DNA from: JAWLBW01 sp041687475
GTDB lineage: Bacteria; J088; JAWLBW01
Reading direction: 5' to 3'
Length of the DNA: 8,790 bases
Assembly (NCBI GenBank): GCA_041687475.1
Contig: JAWLBW010000194.1
Span: 1 to 8,790 of the forward strand
In this document: positions 7,401 to 8,790 of the stretch, one piece after another
Layout: each line of letters opens with the position of its first letter
How positions within the stretch are numbered: the first letter of the stretch is position 1
The notes under the pieces: generated by a model
Told to the model about the DNA's origin: nothing
Databases searched by the model: none
What the model saw: the letters and a program-made list of their open reading frames with translations, nothing else
Translations under genes and position numbers: made by a program

Positions 7401-8790
7401 GCCGAGACCGACACGGTCGAGTACAAACTCGACGGTGCGGCCTTTGCCGTTACCACGGCGGGCATGGCAAGTTACACCGCGCTGACCGACGGCACGCACA
7501 CCTTCTACGCGCAGGCGGTCAGCGACGGCAACGCCGACGCATCGCCGGCCGAGTACACCTGGATCGTGGATACGGTTGCCCCGGTAACCGTCAGCGACAC
7601 GACCTTCACCGGGCCGGTCGGTGTCGACACGGTGACCCTCCAGTTCCACGCCACGGACGCCAATGCCGACGCGGGCTTCACCTACCGCTGCCGGCTCGAC
7701 GGTGGTTCGTGGGCCGACTGTGAACCGGGTCTGGAAGTCGGCCCGCTGCTCGAGGGGGCACACACCGTCGACATCGAGGCCACCGACATGGCCGGGAACC
7801 CGACGACCATGCCTGCTTCCATTTCCTGGCAGTACTGGCAGCCCCCGGTCACCAACCTCGACACGTCGGGACCGGCCGAAGGCTCGACCGTCAACGGTAA
7901 TTCGGCCACCTTCACCTTCTCGAGCGACACGGGCACCAGCTACGAGTGCAAGCTCGACGATGGTCCGTGGGAACCGTGCACGAGTCCTGTAACCTATCCC
8001 GGTCTCGGCGATGGCGAGCACACCTTCGCGGTGCGCGCCGTGCGCAACGGCGTGCCCGATACGAATACGTCCACGCGTACGTGGACTGTGGATACGGCAT
8101 TGCCCGATACGACCATCACGAACAGCTACGCCAACGACGCTTCGGGTACTTCCTACACGGTCGAATTCGGTTGCAGCGAAGACTGGTGCGCCTTTGAATG
8201 CCGGGTCGACGCCGACCCGTATGCATCGTGCACCAGCCCTTACACGGCCGAAGTCTCGACCGAAGGCGGGCACACCGTTTCCGTGCGTGCCTGGGACGCG
8301 GCCGGCAATGTCGATGCGACGCCGGCAACGGCCAATTGGACCACCACCCTGCCCTCGGGCGGCGGCGACCCGGTTTTTGCCGCGGCCGTCACGTCCGTGG
8401 CCGGCGGAGCGCAGCACAGCTGTGTCGTTACCGGAGACGGCGCGCTCTACTGCTGGGGCAACAACATGATGGGCCAGGTGGGCGACCCGATGTCCTTCGG
8501 CGACACGCCCGCCCGCGTAGGCTCGGCCATGTGGAAGAAGGTCGCCTCCGACGGCAGCGCCGACCACACCTGCGGCATTCAGTCCGACGGCACGCTCTGG
8601 TGCTGGGGCCTGAACAACTTCAGTCAGCTCGGCGACGGGTCGGAGAATCTCGCGTACGAGCCGATAAAGATCGGCACAGCTACGTGGAGCGACGTCGCCA
8701 CCGGCTGGTACCACTCCTGCGGCATTCAGACCGACGGCAGCCTCTGGTGCTGGGGCGACGACGGCTTCGGAGCGGTCGGCGTCAACAGCG
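4305..8790 (+). CDS. Giant RCC1-repeat / Ig-like lipoprotein, copy 2 (3' end missing)
   Basis: I followed the frame codon by codon from ATG 4305 to the window edge: 1,495 codons and no stop. An in-frame TAA at 4281 with no other start codon between, plus a Shine-Dalgarno at 4294-4300, fixes the start. Residues 1-33 form a lipoprotein signal peptide. Propeller A covers about 43-485 (seven blades, several with long acidic loops between the two cysteines) and propeller B about 491-809 (seven blades, blades 10-12 of the protein very degenerate). Two PKD/Ig-like domains span 810-1009, four Ig-like repeats 1010-1352, and propeller C starts near 1358, with three blades seen before the edge. By alignment with copy 1 about 222 residues remain, giving a predicted total near 1,717. 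Likely an outer-membrane-anchored, surface or periplasmic binding protein; its ligand cannot be told from sequence. It has its own promoter-like region and is separated from copy 1 by a terminator, so the pair is probably not one operon. Confidence 0.95.
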   Translation, partial: MFRFRNNAAETAPARRFPLVGLVLLLGAAVSACAPENDVNAPKIVAGAAHACAYDIDREQVVCWGDNSYGQLGNEEFSAEGVSAPVRVKVISGRKLKSLAAGYSHTCALVKNGDDDTANTVACWGYNHYGQVGNGDNKDVNIPIFVNGPDGNPLKGVANITAGAYHTCASMAKGSAYEGKTFCWGRNNKGQIGNGALANVNVATEVKDLKYSGGVAAGTAHTCALTAESVEDAQNENFKVVCWGDASRGQMRDAQVEGGYSTSPVDIGLQVDGLQAIYSEHVVQSDVTTATVKTAEGVPAAAIETPAYGQTCAITNDQVLCWGGSNQNGQWGTETNDVTEFAVKAEEIASGSTLKAYGAGNAQSCMLVGKGDDSSANEVSCWGYSSSLGFEMPEDATDAVVAANRKPVTLQGQRPTGIAVGREFVCYAAKGDQPQIWCWGTGKKGQIGNGTTQSTRTPVCVKGYCPDTKKDENLVEGQPFEEAPGPLGAVLKISAGQMGTCAVIAGGTVKCWGGYGNAYPTEIDGLDGVATDVFIDNARGCVLVEGGEVKCWGQRRLFTAEEHFLGVESPTYAQPTLFEDVGTNHKNYYMTDGMDCTVKQDQTICENRSLDVMTYSNSEAGKLVGSYYWGERMFTSPDGINQVYSMDHLACFLKDGAVRCSSPNNDLDLDILRTGVVAADVSENDYCGIYTDGSAKCRFSKNAVTGLPPVQNIQAGEGYACVLTKTGGVKCWGSFGYYGTYPNWKEESSDTPVDIPGLQSGVQQLAVGASHNCALLFGGVVKCWGMNNYGQLGDGTRESSIDPVTVDFSGGVRGEIVAKGADLTEGQSQYKVTVSIPARLGDTAYAFDCDGDGTYEINGEVAGHECFYGKLASGGYGVGYKITVQSGISSTEVEGVATFSVQNLPPVITAVDTDPTVIQAGSAEAKNFTFRSIVASDPGNDSLIFNYDCDQDGEIIGEEANKGNTNAVCDLSKLSPGTYSIDVVVDDSDHATQGGGRTTKPITLTIVPPLDTQIDTKPPAYSGADVTFTFSSAETDTVEYKLDGAAFAVTTAGMASYTALTDGTHTFYAQAVSDGNADASPAEYTWIVDTVAPVTVSDTTFTGPVGVDTVTLQFHATDANADAGFTYRCRLDGGSWADCEPGLEVGPLLEGAHTVDIEATDMAGNPTTMPASISWQYWQPPVTNLDTSGPAEGSTVNGNSATFTFSSDTGTSYECKLDDGPWEPCTSPVTYPGLGDGEHTFAVRAVRNGVPDTNTSTRTWTVDTALPDTTITNSYANDASGTSYTVEFGCSEDWCAFECRVDADPYASCTSPYTAEVSTEGGHTVSVRAWDAAGNVDATPATANWTTTLPSGGGDPVFAAAVTSVAGGAQHSCVVTGDGALYCWGNNMMGQVGDPMSFGDTPARVGSAMWKKVASDGSADHTCGIQSDGTLWCWGLNNFSQLGDGSENLAYEPIKIGTATWSDVATGWYHSCGIQTDGSLWCWGDDGFGAVGVNS
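4431..5760 (+). repeat. Propeller A: seven RCC1 blades, plus CVKGYC linker (copy 2)
   Basis: Seven cysteine-paired blades can be read in order; their first cysteines fall in HACAY, HTCAL, HTCAS, HTCAL, QTCAI, QSCML and FVCYA, and each ends in CWG. Blades 2, 3, 4 and 6 have extended, mostly acidic loops between the two cysteines (for example NGDDDTANT and GDDSSANE), longer than the tight turns of propeller C. Blade 5 is preceded by an unusual stretch of about 50 residues without a blade signature (5100-5225). After blade 7 comes VCVKGYCPDT, a two-cysteine hairpin conserved in both copies (about 5682-5705, and about 161-184 in copy 1), which probably links propellers A and B. Confidence 0.85.
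5775..6731 (+). repeat. Propeller B of copy 2: seven RCC1-like blades, variable cassette
   Basis: Blade cysteine pairs in order: GTCAV...KCWG, RGCVL...KCWG, MDCTV...ICEN, LACFL...RCSS, DYCGI...KCRF, YACVL...KCWG and HNCAL...KCWG. Blades 3-5 are so degenerate that little beyond the cysteine pair is recognisable, and inserts of 40-50 residues separate some of them (about 5970-6085 and 6130-6240). GC over 6001-6300 is 51% by hand count, and codons rare elsewhere in the gene (AGA, AGG, ATA, TTA) appear here. The last blade returns to the conserved form (GQLGDGT) as it joins the PKD-like domains. Confidence 0.78.
6732..7331 (+). other. Two PKD/Ig-like domains with calcium-type loops (copy 2)
   Basis: Same layout as in copy 1, with domain 1 at 6732-7013 and domain 2 at 7014-7331. 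FDCDGDGTYEINGE at 6843-6884 keeps the acidic turn. The EF-hand-like loop at 7146-7181 has D1, D3, D5, G6, I8 and E12, so all positions expected to hold the metal are acidic in spite of other changes against copy 1. The second domain is one residue longer than in copy 1, which is the only length change between the copies 3' of the first calcium-type turn. Confidence 0.75.
7332..8360 (+). repeat. Four bacterial Ig-like repeats (copy 2)
   Basis: Repeats start near 7332, 7581, 7851 and 8106, exactly 5,530 bases after those of copy 1, with the same cysteine plan (none, one pair, one pair, two pairs). The third and fourth repeats are nearly identical in DNA to copy 1; for example 8109-8161 matches 2579-2631 without a mismatch. 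Repeat 1 is the most diverged of the four (EYKLDGAAFAVTT against EYKLDDGAFALST). Confidence 0.8.
8376..8790 (+). repeat. Start of propeller C in copy 2 (first three blades)
   Basis: Blades HSCVV...YCWG, HTCGI...WCWG and HSCGI...WCWG are seen before the window ends inside the third. Over the stretch 8111-8790 against 2581-3260 I count 37 mismatches in 680 bases (about 94.6% identity), with no gap. A run of 84 bases (8436-8519 and 2906-2989) is identical. Confidence 0.85.

Larger units (their letters stand above)
23..8790 (+). repeat. Tandem gene duplication, period about 5.53 kb
   Basis: Matching codons in the two copies are separated by 5,521 bases at the propeller A/B junction (23 and 5544), 5,527 at the first calcium-type turn (1319 and 6846) and 5,530 from 1802 to the right edge. 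The unit is one gene plus the spacer. Identity is about 83% over 23-182 against 5544-5703 (27 mismatches in 160), falls sharply in propeller B, and is about 95% in the 3' part. There are no insertion sequences or short flanking repeats that would show how the duplication arose. Confidence 0.92.

Noticed and set aside
6729..8714. A 661-codon open frame on the reverse strand lying inside copy 2
   Set aside because: It is a shadow of the GC-biased codons of copy 2. It has no known domain character and is rich in Arg, Gly, Val and Ala in a pattern mirroring the RCC1/Ig repeats. The forward frame has clear domain motifs over the same bases.

Overview
The window is almost filled by two tandem, same-strand copies of one very large gene family. 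The encoded proteins are secreted, cysteine-rich RCC1-type beta-propeller proteins with an Ig-like stalk in the middle. Copy 1 enters from the left edge (its start lies upstream) and stops at 3928. Copy 2 starts at 4305 with a lipoprotein signal peptide and runs off the right edge. Corresponding points in the two copies lie 5,521 to 5,530 bases apart along the whole visible length. The locus is therefore a tandem duplication with a period of about 5.53 kb, made of one gene plus a 376-base spacer. On that basis copy 1 probably begins about 1.2 kb upstream of the window, and copy 2 probably ends about 0.67 kb downstream with a length near 1,715 residues.

Reading both copies together gives one architecture. 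A lipoprotein signal peptide comes first, then seven RCC1 blades (propeller A) and a short two-cysteine linker. A second set of seven blades (propeller B) follows, then two PKD/Ig-like domains carrying DxDxDG calcium loops, four bacterial Ig-like repeats, and a last seven RCC1 blades (propeller C). RCC1 is a seven-bladed fold, so 7+7+7 is a natural reading. Nearly every blade has a pair of cysteines at fixed positions (HxCA...CWG), which suits a disulfide-stabilised protein outside the cytoplasm.

The copies do not diverge evenly. Sequence 5' of propeller B is about 83% identical over 160 bases, and the 3' portion (Ig-like repeat 4 into propeller C) is about 95% identical over 680 bases (hand counts). 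Between them propeller B is reduced to its cysteine/glycine skeleton, has lost many CWG tryptophans and is lower in GC (51% in one 300-base stretch, against 63% in the 3' half). This pattern, a variable cassette between homogenised flanks in a tandem surface-protein pair, is the most interesting feature of the window.

The 376-base spacer holds a strong intrinsic terminator for copy 1, two pairs of back-to-back hairpins, a C7TC4 tract, a near-perfect 18-bp operator-like palindrome beside a -10-like hexamer, and a Shine-Dalgarno sequence for copy 2. No RNA gene, transposase, CRISPR array or integrase is visible.

The organism looks like a high-GC Gram-negative bacterium: it has a classical lipobox, GC-rich third positions and a Rho-independent terminator. 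Large cysteine-rich RCC1/Ig lipoproteins are familiar from the Myxococcota/Bradymonadota (former Deltaproteobacteria). That placement is a guess from family knowledge, not something the window proves.
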